This document shows positions 8,325 to 17,075 of a stretch of DNA of 64,000 bases, one piece after another. Position numbers and translations under genes: made by a program. The notes beneath the pieces are model-generated. The model ran no database searches. It had not been told where the DNA came from and worked only from the letters and a program-made list of their open reading frames with translations. The DNA is taken from positions 1-64,000 of the forward strand of contig NZ_BAHE01000030.1 of assembly GCF_000298235.1 (NCBI RefSeq), in the 5' to 3' direction. This DNA is from Gordonia namibiensis NBRC 108229. Lineage in GTDB: Bacteria > Actinomycetota > Actinomycetes > Mycobacteriales > Mycobacteriaceae. Positions within the stretch are counted from its first letter, which is position 1; every line of letters begins with the position of its first letter.

Positions 8325-9233
8325 TCAGGCAGGTCCGACGGGCGCGTCCCCGCGCAGCGTGATGCGGTGCATGACCCGGCGGTTGTCGCCGTAATCGCGG
8401 TTGGCGTAGTGCAGGGTGTTGCGGTTGTCCCACAGCACCAGGTCACCGAGACGCCAGCGGTGGCGAACGATGTGCTCGGGCTTGGTGATGTGCGCGTAGA
8501 GCAGGTCGAGGATGCCACGGCTCTCGGCCTCCGAGACGCCCTCGATGTGGGAGGTGAAACCCGGGTTGACGAACAGCGACTTGCGGCCGGTCTCCGGATG
8601 CACCCGCACCACCGGATGACTCACTGGCACGAGCTCGGTGACTTCCTTGCCGTCCCAGGTGTTTCCGCGTCCGTCCCGGCGCTGCTTGAGGTAGTAACCG
8701 AATTCGCGGTTGCCGTCGTGCACGGCGGTCAGCCCGTCGACGAGGCGCCGGATCGGCTCGGACAGAGACAGATACGCGAGTTCTGCATCGGCCCAGTTGG
8801 TGTCGCCGCCGTTGCGCGGCAGCACGACCGGACGCAGGATCGAACCCATCGGCGGACGCGGCATGAAGGTCACGTCGGTGTGCCACACGTCGGCGAATCC
8901 GTTGTCGGCACTGTCGAGTTCGTAGACCTCGTCGGGCACGTCCCCGCTGTCCCACACCGGATGCCCGAAGGTGAGGTCGCCCAGCCGGTTTCCGAACTCG
9001 ATGTGCGACGCATCGTCGAGATTCTGGTTCCGCAGCACGATGACCTTGTAGTCGATCAGCGCCTGACGGATGGCCCGCACCTCGTCGTCGGAGGCCGTCG
9101 CGACGTCGAGGCCGCGGATCTCGGCACCGAAGCTGGGGCCGAACTCGTCGACGTCGAGCTCGACGCCCGAGGAGACGATGCCGCCGGCCGGAGCGGATGC
9201 GCGGACGTCAGAAACGGGATGGGAGATGGTCAT
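8325..9233 (-). CDS. tauD: TauD/TfdA-family 2-oxoglutarate-dependent dioxygenase
   Basis: A 302-residue non-heme Fe(II)/2-oxoglutarate dioxygenase. The metal triad is visible as H118-T-D120 (WHTDVTF) and distal H275 (NTLHYAN). R286 and R290 fall at the spacing of the 2-oxoglutarate- and sulfonate-binding arginines of E. coli TauD. The enzyme would hydroxylate taurine or a related alkylsulfonate (alkyl sulfates are possible), releasing sulfite. The ABC importer lies directly upstream on the same strand, and a TSUP sulfite exporter lies beyond it. ATG 9233 has a GAAGGAA Shine-Dalgarno. A 261-nt gap separates it from the ATPase gene, so it may have its own promoter. Exact substrate is not certain. 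Confidence 0.88.
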   Translation of the reverse strand: MTISHPVSDVRASAPAGGIVSSGVELDVDEFGPSFGAEIRGLDVATASDDEVRAIRQALIDYKVIVLRNQNLDDASHIEFGNRLGDLTFGHPVWDSGDVPDEVYELDSADNGFADVWHTDVTFMPRPPMGSILRPVVLPRNGGDTNWADAELAYLSLSEPIRRLVDGLTAVHDGNREFGYYLKQRRDGRGNTWDGKEVTELVPVSHPVVRVHPETGRKSLFVNPGFTSHIEGVSEAESRGILDLLYAHITKPEHIVRHRWRLGDLVLWDNRNTLHYANRDYGDNRRVMHRITLRGDAPVGPA

Positions 9234-9494
9234 GAGGGTTCCTTCTCGAGGATGACTGGGAGTGGCGAGGAGCGACAGCCGCCGGCGGGGATCCGTGGTG
9301 GGATCCGTCGGACCAGTTCATCGAGTGGACCGTCATCAGACGCATCGACTCCGTTCCGTCCGCCGGCCCGATACACGACATGCTCGACGAGCAGTCGTGC
9401 TGCGGGGCGGACGGCGCGGAAACGGACACCCGTACTTTCTAATCCCCCGTCACCCGCTCGGACAGGGTTCGGCCCAGGGTGAGAAAAACAACTC
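9234..9494 (-). other. 261-nt noncoding spacer upstream of tauD
   Basis: No gene is convincing here. The stretch contains a weak -10 candidate TTAGAAAG near the transporter end (about 9437-9444, minus strand), a small hairpin GCTCG-T-CGAGC, and a short open frame starting with MRLMTV that overlaps the tauD start out of frame. Actinobacterial sulfur operons sometimes have short leader peptides, but this one lacks a convincing cysteine run. Confidence 0.4.
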
Positions 9495-10325
9495 CTAGAC
9501 CGCCGCCCTCTTGACCGCGGCGCTCACCTCGGCGCGCAGCGCGGCGTACTCGGGCGAGCCCCGGAGCTCCTCCGGCGTCGCCCCGGTCCGCGGCAGCGGC
9601 GAGGCCAGGTCGAGGGCCACCTGCCCCGGCCGCCGGCTGAGCACGACGATCCGGCTGCCGAGAAAGGCTGCCTCGTCGGCACTGTGGGTGACGAACACGT
9701 TGGTCCGTCCCGAATCCGTGCTCACCGCTCGCAGATCCTCCTGCAGCCGTTCGCGCGTCAAGGCGTCGAGCGCAGCGAACGGTTCGTCCAGCAACAGCAG
9801 CGATGTCTCGGCGGCCAGTGCCCGCGCGATGGCGACACGTTGCTGCTGCCCACCCGAGATCTCCCAGATCTTCCGGTTCGCGGTGTCGTCGAGCCCCACG
9901 CGATGCAGCAACTCGTCACGACGAGCCGCACGTTCCGCCTTGGGGATTCGCGCGTACTTGAGTGCGAGGTCGACGTTGCCGCCGACGGTCCGCCACGGGA
10001 ACAACCGGGGTTGCTGGAAGACGACGCCCGCGGTGACGCCCGGGACGGGCGCTCCCCCGGACACCTCGACCTGCCCGGAGGTCGCGGGCTCGAAGCCCGC
10101 GATCAACCGGAGCAGCGTCGACTTCCCGCATCCCGAAGCCCCGACTAGGACGAGGAACTCGCCCGGCGGCACCTCGAGGTCGACCGGACCGACGGCGGTG
10201 ACCGCGTCGGCCCCGGAGCCGTAGGTCTGCGTGACGTCGCGCAGACTGATCGATCCGGTCAGGTCGGTGTCCGACGCCCCGAGACGGCCGGCCTCGACGA
10301 CCTGGCTACTGCTGTTCGACGACAC
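9495..10325 (-). CDS. taurine/sulfonate ABC transporter ATP-binding protein
   Basis: A 276-residue ABC ATPase with Walker A GASGCGKST, Q-loop FQQPRLFPW, signature ISGGQQQR and Walker B LLLLDEPFAALD. Sequence style and length match the TauB/SsuB/NrtD group that powers sulfonate, nitrate or taurine uptake; the neighbouring TauD favours sulfonates. The GTG start at 10325 overlaps the end of the binding-protein gene by 20 nt, so translation is probably coupled. The first 25 residues are an extra Ser-rich tail before the ABC fold. Confidence 0.9.
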   Translation of the reverse strand: MSSNSSSQVVEAGRLGASDTDLTGSISLRDVTQTYGSGADAVTAVGPVDLEVPPGEFLVLVGASGCGKSTLLRLIAGFEPATSGQVEVSGGAPVPGVTAGVVFQQPRLFPWRTVGGNVDLALKYARIPKAERAARRDELLHRVGLDDTANRKIWEISGGQQQRVAIARALAAETSLLLLDEPFAALDALTRERLQEDLRAVSTDSGRTNVFVTHSADEAAFLGSRIVVLSRRPGQVALDLASPLPRTGATPEELRGSPEYAALRAEVSAAVKRAAV

Positions 10326-11376
10326 CCGGCAGGCCCTTGGTGTAGATGGCGTCCTGGAAGGTCTTCAGCGGCGGCGCCGATGGGATCTGCTGCTGCTCGG
10401 CGAGGAACTCGGCGGCACTGTGCAGGTTCTCGGCGAGGTTGCCCGGGTTGCCCTCGGTGCCGAGCCAGGTCGGCGAGGTGAGTTCGGCGACCGTCAGGTA
10501 GGTGCCCTGCTTCAGTTGGTCGGCCGCATCCTCGGGTGTCGTGTTGAGCTGCGCGGCAACCGCATCGGCGGCGGCATTCGGATCGTCCTTGATCAGGGTG
10601 AGGGCGCGCGCCTGGACCTTGCGCCAGGTGTCGACGACCTCCGGATGGGCGTCGGCGAACTCCGTCGAGACGACGCCGAGGTCGAGCGTCGGCTTGCCCG
10701 CGGTGGCGAGCTGGCGGCTGGCGATGATCGTCGTGCCGTCCTTGCGCAGTTCGTCGAGCGTGGGCAGCCAGGTGTAGACCGCGTCGACGTCGCCGCGCTG
10801 CCAGGCAGCCAGCGAGGCCTGCGGTTGCAGGTCGATCAGGTCGACGTCCTTGGGGTTCACGCCGGCCTGGTTCAACGCGGCGAGCAGGCTGTAGTGCGCG
10901 GTCGACGCGAAGGCTGTGGCGACGCGCTTGCCCTTCAGATCGGCGACGGTGTTGATGCTGGTGCCGTTGCGGGCCACGAGCGCCTCGTTGTCGCCGGCGA
11001 CGTCGAGCACGAAGACGACCTGGTAGGGGATGTTCAGCGGTGCGGACAGGCCGCGGGCCACCGGGCTCGAACCGATCGCGCCGAAGTCGAGCTCCTTGGC
11101 GACGAAGGCGGTGTTGATGTCGGCGCCGGAGTCGAACTTGGTCCACTTGATGTTGTAGTCGGGCAGTGCTTCTTCGAGCCAGCCGTTGTTCTTGACGATC
11201 AGGTCGCCGCTCGGAAACGACTGGTAGGCGAGACGGATCGTCGGCTTGCTGCTGTCCTCGGAGTTGTCCACCGAGCACCCGGCGAGCACGAGCATCACTG
11301 CTGCCAGCACGCCGAGGAGGGCGCTCACCGAACGGGCTCCCCTACGGTTGCTCGCCCTCGTTGAGTTGATTGTCAT
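10306..11376 (-). CDS. taurine/sulfonate ABC transporter substrate-binding lipoprotein
   Basis: A 356-residue protein. A lipoprotein signal peptide has a hydrophobic stretch at residues 19-31 and lipobox LAGC with the lipidated Cys at 34. The mature part is an NMT1/THI5-like type II periplasmic binding protein (TIRLAYQSFPSGDLIVKN at the start, a VADLKGKRVATAF hinge region, then two alpha/beta lobes). Family members bind taurine, alkanesulfonates or nitrate; context with TauD favours taurine-like sulfonates. The gene follows the permease after 6 nt and overlaps the ATPase gene. Confidence 0.9.
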   Translation of the reverse strand: MTINSTRASNRRGARSVSALLGVLAAVMLVLAGCSVDNSEDSSKPTIRLAYQSFPSGDLIVKNNGWLEEALPDYNIKWTKFDSGADINTAFVAKELDFGAIGSSPVARGLSAPLNIPYQVVFVLDVAGDNEALVARNGTSINTVADLKGKRVATAFASTAHYSLLAALNQAGVNPKDVDLIDLQPQASLAAWQRGDVDAVYTWLPTLDELRKDGTTIIASRQLATAGKPTLDLGVVSTEFADAHPEVVDTWRKVQARALTLIKDDPNAAADAVAAQLNTTPEDAADQLKQGTYLTVAELTSPTWLGTEGNPGNLAENLHSAAEFLAEQQQIPSAPPLKTFQDAIYTKGLPGVVEQQ

Positions 11377-11382
11377 TGCGTG

Positions 11383-12252
11383 TCAGACCTTTCCGCGCCA
11401 GGGCACCACTCGGTGCTCGATTGTTCGAAGGAGCCCGTCGATGATCAGTCCGGACAGACCGATGGCGATGATGCCGACCAGGACGACGGGGGTGTTGTTG
11501 TAGTTGCTGGCGTCTTTGACCACGCCACCGATTCCGGGAATGCCGTTGAACAGTTCGGCGGCCACCACCGACGAATAGGCGATGCCGACCGAAAGCCGTA
11601 TGCCGGTGAAGGTCTCGGGAAGTGCCGACGGAACGACGACGTCACGGATCACCTCGGCCCGGGAGGCCCCGAGCGCACGTGCGGCCTCGATCAGGGCCAC
11701 AGGTGCTGCGGAGACCGCGGCGGTCGTGGCGACGGCCGCGGGCGGCAGCGCGGCGAGGGCGAGCAGGGTGATCTTGGGCGCCTCGTCGATGCCGAGCCAG
11801 ATGACGAGCAGGAAGAAGTAGGCCAGCGGCGGCAACGCCCGCAGGAACGTCAGCCACGGCTCGAGGAGACGCCGCAACCAGCCGACTGTCCCCATCGCCA
11901 ACCCGAGCAGGACACCGAGGACGACTCCGATCACCACACCCGCGAGGACGCGGCGCAGCGTCATGTACAGGTGTTCCCACCAGTAGTAGTCGGCGTATCC
12001 GCGAATCCCGTTGTGCGTCGTCGACATGTCGACGAACGCCTGCCACACGGTCCCCAGACGCGGGACGAAGGTCTCGCTCCAGATGCCGCTGACGGCCACG
12101 AGCTGCCAGACGATCCCGAACACGAGCACCGACAGCAACGGCAGCCCGACGCGGGTGCCGATCGAACGCAGACGCGACGATCCACCAGCTGATTTCGGTT
12201 CCGAACGGCCCCCCGGCGCGTCGTCGGGAACGATGTCCACGAACAAAGTCAC
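11383..12252 (-). CDS. taurine/sulfonate ABC transporter permease
   Basis: A 289-residue inner-membrane permease with about six helices. It has a BPD_transp_1 EAA-type loop around EAARALGASRAEVIRDVVVPSALP, which docks onto the ATPase. It is the first gene of the permease, binding protein, ATPase set. The GTG start at 12252 has no clear Shine-Dalgarno. In the leader, a 7-bp direct repeat GCATGTC occurs at 12256-12262 and 12273-12279, a possible regulator contact. Confidence 0.9.
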   Translation of the reverse strand: MTLFVDIVPDDAPGGRSEPKSAGGSSRLRSIGTRVGLPLLSVLVFGIVWQLVAVSGIWSETFVPRLGTVWQAFVDMSTTHNGIRGYADYYWWEHLYMTLRRVLAGVVIGVVLGVLLGLAMGTVGWLRRLLEPWLTFLRALPPLAYFFLLVIWLGIDEAPKITLLALAALPPAAVATTAAVSAAPVALIEAARALGASRAEVIRDVVVPSALPETFTGIRLSVGIAYSSVVAAELFNGIPGIGGVVKDASNYNNTPVVLVGIIAIGLSGLIIDGLLRTIEHRVVPWRGKV

Positions 12253-12384
12253 CGTGCATGTCTAGACGTCCGGCATGTCCGGAACCAGAGTTATCCTCGC
12301 GGCGAGGAAAAAGGCTTCCGCATTGCCGAATTCCGGTCTCGGTGTGCTTTCATGCCGCGAACCGGGGCCGGCCCGAGCTGATGC

Positions 12385-13128
12385 TCAGCGGACCGCGAGC
12401 CACACCGCGAGGCCGAGGCCGCACAGTCCGACGACGATCCGCAGCGGGCCGGCGGGCAGGCGTTTGACGACCGGTGGTCCGCACCAACCGCCGAGCAGAC
12501 AGCCGATGGCCATCGCGAGAGCCGCCCACCAGTCGACGGGCCCGAAGATCATGAAGCCGACCGCGGCGACCGCATTGGCGACGCCGAGGAACAACGACTT
12601 CGACAGTGCCGCACGCCAGAGCGGCTCGCTGGTGACCACCAGCATCAGGGCCAGGATCATGATGCCCGCGCCCGCGCCGAAATAGCCGCCGTAGATGCAG
12701 ATCAGCGTCAGCCCGACGATGAACACCCACGGACGTTCGGCATGCGAGGTCGCCCACCGCCGCAGGACCGGTTGCACGAGTAGGGCTGTGGCGGCGATGG
12801 CCACCAGGAACGGGACCATCGCCTCGAAGGCCTCGGCGGGCGTGAGGAGCAGCAGGACGGCACCGATGGTCCCGCCGATCAGGGCTGCGATCAGCCCGAT
12901 GACGAGGCGGCGCCGGTCGCCGTCGAGCAGGGCCCTCCCCGACTGGGCGGTGCTGCCCACCCCGACCGCGACGAGTGCGACCGTGTTGGTCACGTTCGCC
13001 GCGATCGGGGTGAGACCGACTGCGAGGAGTGCGGGGTAGCTGACGATGGACGCCAGCCCGGTGATGTATCCGATCAGGCCCGCGCCGAAGCCGGCGACGA
13101 CCAGTAGTGCGAGATCAGTGAGCGAAAT
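12385..13128 (-). CDS. TSUP (TauE/SafE) family sulfite exporter-like protein, apparent ATT start
   Basis: TSUP-family membrane protein. Reading upstream from the first canonical start (GTG 12993) adds 45 in-frame residues that complete the family N-terminus: [19 protein letters not shown], then a second helix ending [14 protein letters not shown]. No ATG, GTG or TTG occurs in this extension. The likely start is ATT at 13128-13126 (giving MSLTDLALL), 14 nt inside the end of purH, with GGGG 6-7 nt upstream; the full length would be 247 residues, usual for TSUP. Members export sulfite, sulfoacetate or other organosulfur compounds, which fits the downstream TauD that releases sulfite. Translation coupled to purH is inferred. 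Confidence 0.8.
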   Translation of the reverse strand: MSLTDLALLVVAGFGAGLIGYITGLASIVSYPALLAVGLTPIAANVTNTVALVAVGVGSTAQSGRALLDGDRRRLVIGLIAALIGGTIGAVLLLLTPAEAFEAMVPFLVAIAATALLVQPVLRRWATSHAERPWVFIVGLTLICIYGGYFGAGAGIMILALMLVVTSEPLWRAALSKSLFLGVANAVAAVGFMIFGPVDWWAALAMAIGCLLGGWCGPPVVKRLPAGPLRIVVGLCGLGLAVWLAVR

Positions 13129-14689
13129 GGCGTGCCCCGGTGAGGTAGAGCGTCACGCCCGCCTCGTTGGCCGCCTCGATGACCTCGTTGTCACGGATCG
13201 ACCCGCCCGGCTGCACGACCGCCTTGACGCCCGCCGACAGCAGCACCTGCAGACCGTCCGGGAACGGGAAGAAGGCATCCGACGCACCGACGGACCCGGC
13301 CGCGCGATCGCCGGCCCGCTGGACGGCGAGGTGAGCGGAGTCGACACGGTTGACCTGACCCATGCCGACGCCGACCGAGGCGCCGTCGGAGGCCAGGAGG
13401 ATGGCGTTCGACTTCACCGAACGGCAGGCGCGCCAGGCGAATTCGAGATCCGCGAGGGTCTGGGCGTCGGCCGGCGGGCCGGCGACGAGGTTCCAGTTCT
13501 CCGGGTTGTCGCCCTCGGCGTCGATGACGTCGCGCTGCTGGATCAGCAGACCACCCGAGACCGGCTTGGTCTCGACCCCGGTCGCCGACGGCGGCGTCGC
13601 GACGAGCACGCGGATGTTCTTCTTACGGGTGAGGACCGAGAGGGCGCCGTCGGCGAATCCCGGCGCGACGATGACCTCGGTGAAGATCTCGGCGACCTGC
13701 TCGGCCATCTCGACGGTGATCTCGCGGTTCGCCGCGATCACGCCGCCGTAGGCGCTGACCGGATCGCAGGCGTGGGCCTTGCGGTGCGCGTCGGCGATGT
13801 CGGCGCCGACCGCGATGCCACACGGGTTGGCGTGCTTGATGATCGCGACCGCCGGGGCCTCGAAGTCGTAGGCGGCGCGCCATGCGGCGTCGGCGTCGGT
13901 GTAGTTGTTGTAGCTCATCTCCTTGCCGTGCAACTGCTCGGCGGTGGCGAGGCCACCTTCCCCGGCGTTGCCGACATAGAGGGCGGCCGCCTGGTGCGGG
14001 TTCTCGCCGTAACGCAGGACGGCCGAACGGTTCCAGGTGGCACCGGCCCAGATCGGGAACTGCGAATCGTCCTCGGGTGCGACGACACTCGACATCCACG
14101 AGGCGACGGCCACGTCGTAGTCGGCGGTGTGGCGGAACGCCTTGGCGGCCAGCTTCTTCCGGTCGGCGAGGGTGAACCCGCCGGCCGAGATCGCCTCGGT
14201 CACCTGTCCGTAGTCAGCGGGGCTGGTCACGACGGCCACCGACGGGTGGTTCTTCGCCGCGCCGCGCACCATCGACGGGCCGCCGATGTCGATCTGCTCG
14301 ATGCACTCGTCGGGGGTCGCGCCCGAGGCGACGGTCGCGGTGAACGGGTAGAGGTTCACGACGACGAGATCGAAAGCGGCGACGCCCAGCTCGGCGAGCT
14401 GCGTGACGTGGTCGTCCTTACGGGTGTCGGCGAGGATGCCGGCGTGCACCTTGGGGTGCAGGGTCTTCACGCGGCCGTCGAGGCACTCGGGGAAGCCGGT
14501 CAGCGTCGAGACCTCCACGACGGGGACACCGGCGTCGGCGATGGTCTTGGCGGTCGATCCCGTCGAGACGATCTCCACACCGGCGGCCTGGAGTGCGGTC
14601 GCGAGATCGGCCAGGCCGCTCTTGTCGTAGACACTCACCAGCGCGCGCCGAATGGGTCGGCGGGCGCTGTCAGCGGGCTGTGCGTTCAC
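13115..14689 (-). CDS. purH: bifunctional AICAR transformylase / IMP cyclohydrolase
   Basis: A 524-residue enzyme for the last two steps of IMP synthesis: formylation of AICAR with 10-formyl-THF, then ring closure. The N-terminal MGS-like cyclohydrolase domain starts with [13 protein letters not shown] and contains STGSTAKTI. The transformylase domain has the KHANPCG motif and ends in ARHFAH. Length matches the family. The GTG start at 14689 overlaps the purN stop (GTGA), so the two are coupled; a much longer upstream open frame in the same frame is not supported. M. tuberculosis has the same purN-purH pair. Confidence 0.96.
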   Translation of the reverse strand: MNAQPADSARRPIRRALVSVYDKSGLADLATALQAAGVEIVSTGSTAKTIADAGVPVVEVSTLTGFPECLDGRVKTLHPKVHAGILADTRKDDHVTQLAELGVAAFDLVVVNLYPFTATVASGATPDECIEQIDIGGPSMVRGAAKNHPSVAVVTSPADYGQVTEAISAGGFTLADRKKLAAKAFRHTADYDVAVASWMSSVVAPEDDSQFPIWAGATWNRSAVLRYGENPHQAAALYVGNAGEGGLATAEQLHGKEMSYNNYTDADAAWRAAYDFEAPAVAIIKHANPCGIAVGADIADAHRKAHACDPVSAYGGVIAANREITVEMAEQVAEIFTEVIVAPGFADGALSVLTRKKNIRVLVATPPSATGVETKPVSGGLLIQQRDVIDAEGDNPENWNLVAGPPADAQTLADLEFAWRACRSVKSNAILLASDGASVGVGMGQVNRVDSAHLAVQRAGDRAAGSVGASDAFFPFPDGLQVLLSAGVKAVVQPGGSIRDNEVIEAANEAGVTLYLTGARHFAH

Positions 14690-15309
14690 GGGATGCGGGC
14701 CTTTCGTCCATCGATGACTACTCCACGGGCGACCAGTGCGGTCACCACTTCGGCGAGCAACACGCGCTCGACCGTCTTGATGCGTTCGTGCAAGGTGTCG
14801 ACGGTGTCGTCGTCGTCGACCGTGACCACCTGCTGCGCCAGGATCGGGCCGGTGTCGACGCCTTCGTCCACGAGATGGACGGTCGCACCGGTGACCTTGA
14901 CGCCGTAGTCGAGTGCCTCGGGCACACCATGTGCCCCGGGGAATGCCGGCAGCAGGGCCGGATGGCTGTTGACGATCCGTCCACCGAAGCGTTCGAGGAA
15001 CGCGGGACCCAGGATCTTCATGAAGCCCGCGGTGACCACCCAGCCGGGATCGACGGCGGCGACCGCCTCGGTGAGCGCGGCGTCCCACGCGGCACGGTCG
15101 GCGTGGTCGGCGACGCGGCAGGTGATCAGCGGGATCTCGTTGCGTTGCGCGATCTCCTGGGCCCGGCAGACGCGGTCGACCACGATGGCCGCGACAGTGA
15201 ACGGGGCGTCGGCGGCGGCGGCGCGGGCGAGCAGCGACTCGAGCAGAGAACCGGTACCCGACGCCATCACCACGACGGGTGTTCGTACGGGCGCGGTCTC
15301 AGATGTCAC
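14686..15309 (-). CDS. purN: phosphoribosylglycinamide formyltransferase
   Basis: A 207-residue GAR transformylase that transfers formyl from 10-formyl-THF to GAR in purine synthesis. Visible motifs are the N-terminal [15 protein letters not shown] phosphate-binding region, the catalytic [13 protein letters not shown], and [14 protein letters not shown] with the catalytic Asp. The start is GTG 15309, 7 nt after a TAGGCT -10 and with no Shine-Dalgarno, so a leaderless mRNA is likely. It overlaps purH by GTGA. Confidence 0.96.
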   Translation of the reverse strand: MTSETAPVRTPVVVMASGTGSLLESLLARAAAADAPFTVAAIVVDRVCRAQEIAQRNEIPLITCRVADHADRAAWDAALTEAVAAVDPGWVVTAGFMKILGPAFLERFGGRIVNSHPALLPAFPGAHGVPEALDYGVKVTGATVHLVDEGVDTGPILAQQVVTVDDDDTVDTLHERIKTVERVLLAEVVTALVARGVVIDGRKARIP

Positions 15310-15316
15310 GCCTGCG

Positions 15317-15322
15317 AGCCTA
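15317..15322 (-). promoter_or_regulatory. -10 element of leaderless purNH promoter
   Basis: TAGGCT on the minus strand, 7 nt before the purN GTG. No Shine-Dalgarno is present. Confidence 0.5.
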
Positions 15323-15354
15323 ATAGCAGCACGTCGAGCGGGAATCGGCGGGTC

Positions 15355-16932
15355 TCAGCGCCGACGGCCGGCACCGGGTGTTCCCGGGTAGAGGTCGTAG
15401 TCGGCGTCGTCGACGAGGTCGCTGTCGTCGAGATCCTCGGCCGGGATCCGGTTGGCCGACGGCGCGGCGTCGTCGGCTGCGGCGGGCTCGAACCCGCCGT
15501 CCTCGTACTCCGCTTCCTCATAGACGGCTTCCTCGTAGACGTCGTACTCGCCGTCCTCGCCGTCACCCTGGTCGTACTCGCCGTCGGCGTCGGTGTACTC
15601 GACGTAGTCGTCGTCCTCGTCGAGGTCGGCGACGATGACGTATTCGTCTTCGAAGCCGAGGTCACCCGGGTCGTCGAAGTACTCATCCCCCACCGCGGCG
15701 CGGGCGGCCCGCGTCGACGGCAGGAATGCGTAGACGATCGCGAGGAGGATGCCGATGACCGCGATCCAGCCGAGCGTGAACACGCCGGCGGCGGATACGG
15801 TGACCGCGACGTCGCCGAACTCGCCCAGCGTGCCGCCGGCGGCCGCGGTCAGGATCGCCATGGCCGAGGCGGCGACGGCGGCGGCAACGCCGATCGAGCG
15901 CACGTGCGCGACCGGATTCAGGTCGCGACAGCGCCAGCCCACGAAGGCCGCGACGGCGGCGGGGGCGATCAGGCCGAGGAAGCCCCAGCTGCCCGCACCG
16001 GTTCCCTCGGGCAGGACCGCGAGCGCGGGTACGGGCGGGACCGCTCCACCGCGGACGGTGAACAGGTCGACGGTCATCGCACCGACCTGGACATCGGACC
16101 CGACGAGGATCGCGGTCGCGCCGATCATCAGGTTCGGCAGATACATCAGGGACAGCAGGCTGAGCCCGAGGAAGCCGTCGAAGTCGTAACCGGTGTCGAT
16201 CAGCTCACCGATCTCGGTGTGCCGCATCAGCATGCGCAGGCACACCAGGACCGCGCCGGCGACCACCAGGGCCAGCACGGCGACGAGGCCGTAGCGGAAG
16301 CCGCGGCGGTCGGCGTAGGACATCCCCCACCGGGCCGCGAAGTCGTGTCGTCGGACCCACGTGACACCGGCCAGCGCGGCACCGCCGTGGATGCCGATCG
16401 TGTAGGCGAAGGCGATCAGCGCATTGGGTGTCTGCACCGGCAGCACCGATCCGCCGTCCATCACGATGGCCAGCGACATCGCGGTGATCAGGAGTGGGCC
16501 CACGATCGCCGAGCACACCACCGCCCCGACGTCGAACAGATCGTGCGCGGATCGTTGCGTGGGGCCGCTGCCGCCGATCGCGCGGGCCGTGAGGCGGGCG
16601 GTGCCGATCGCGACGACCAGGGTCGGCAGCAGCGGCAGGACACCGATCGTGACCCCGCTGATGGTGACCGGCACCTGGTGGATCGCCAGCCAGCTCGAGG
16701 CGATCGCACTGGGCAGGCCGGTGAGTCCGCTGCCCGCGAGCAGCAGCACCGTCAGCATCACGACGATGAGCGTGACCAGGGCGAGAGCGGGGACGGTGAA
16801 CGCGACCACGGCCAGCTGCCGGGCCGACCCCTCGACGTCGTTGCGCTGGGCACGACGGGATCGTCGCAGTGCACGCAGCTGCGACGCCAGGTTCTCCGCG
16901 GTCGAGTCGGGCCTGAAGGTGGGCATCGTCAT
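15355..16932 (-). CDS. DUF6350 polytopic membrane protein with acidic tail (Rv0955-like)
   Basis: A 525-residue protein with about ten to twelve hydrophobic helices between residues 40 and 405, then an extremely acidic C-terminal tail of about 115 residues dominated by Asp, Glu and Tyr (DEDDDYVEY, EDGEYDVYEE). Position before purN-purH matches the M. tuberculosis membrane protein Rv0955. The function is unknown. Hydrophobic topology suggests a plasma-membrane protein with a disordered tail. ATG 16932 is followed immediately by a second in-frame ATG two codons later, so the exact start is uncertain. Confidence 0.85.
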   Translation of the reverse strand: MTMPTFRPDSTAENLASQLRALRRSRRAQRNDVEGSARQLAVVAFTVPALALVTLIVVMLTVLLLAGSGLTGLPSAIASSWLAIHQVPVTISGVTIGVLPLLPTLVVAIGTARLTARAIGGSGPTQRSAHDLFDVGAVVCSAIVGPLLITAMSLAIVMDGGSVLPVQTPNALIAFAYTIGIHGGAALAGVTWVRRHDFAARWGMSYADRRGFRYGLVAVLALVVAGAVLVCLRMLMRHTEIGELIDTGYDFDGFLGLSLLSLMYLPNLMIGATAILVGSDVQVGAMTVDLFTVRGGAVPPVPALAVLPEGTGAGSWGFLGLIAPAAVAAFVGWRCRDLNPVAHVRSIGVAAAVAASAMAILTAAAGGTLGEFGDVAVTVSAAGVFTLGWIAVIGILLAIVYAFLPSTRAARAAVGDEYFDDPGDLGFEDEYVIVADLDEDDDYVEYTDADGEYDQGDGEDGEYDVYEEAVYEEAEYEDGGFEPAAADDAAPSANRIPAEDLDDSDLVDDADYDLYPGTPGAGRRR

Positions 16933-17027
16933 GAGCGTGGCATGGTCGGCCGCCGGGCCGTCGGAGACGCGCCGCGATGAGACGGAAAGCGTCTCACGTC
17001 ACCGGGGACACGCATTGCCCCAGAGAC

Positions 17028-17065
17028 GACAGGGCCCCGCCGACGCGTGTCGACGGGGCCCTGTC
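17028..17065. terminator. hairpin terminator between DUF5336 and DUF6350 genes
   Basis: A stem GACAGGGCCCCG (17028-17039) / CGGGGCCCTGTC (17054-17065) is extended inside by CGAC/GTCG with one mismatch and a GCGT loop. It begins 11 nt after the DUF5336 stop. There is no U-tract, so Rho-independent termination is plausible but not certain. Confidence 0.6.
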
Positions 17066-17075
17066 GGTGTCTGGA

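Noticed and set aside
9208-9429. A 73-codon open frame upstream of and overlapping tauD
   Set aside because: It has no Shine-Dalgarno or recognisable family, is out of frame with tauD and shows low-complexity content.
13115-15088. Much longer purH frame beginning at 15088
   Set aside because: The extension overlaps purN and translates to Arg-rich shadow sequence; GTG 14689 gives the normal length.
14593-16980. Plus-strand 795-codon open frame
   Set aside because: It is antisense to purN and DUF6350 and has no recognisable domain.
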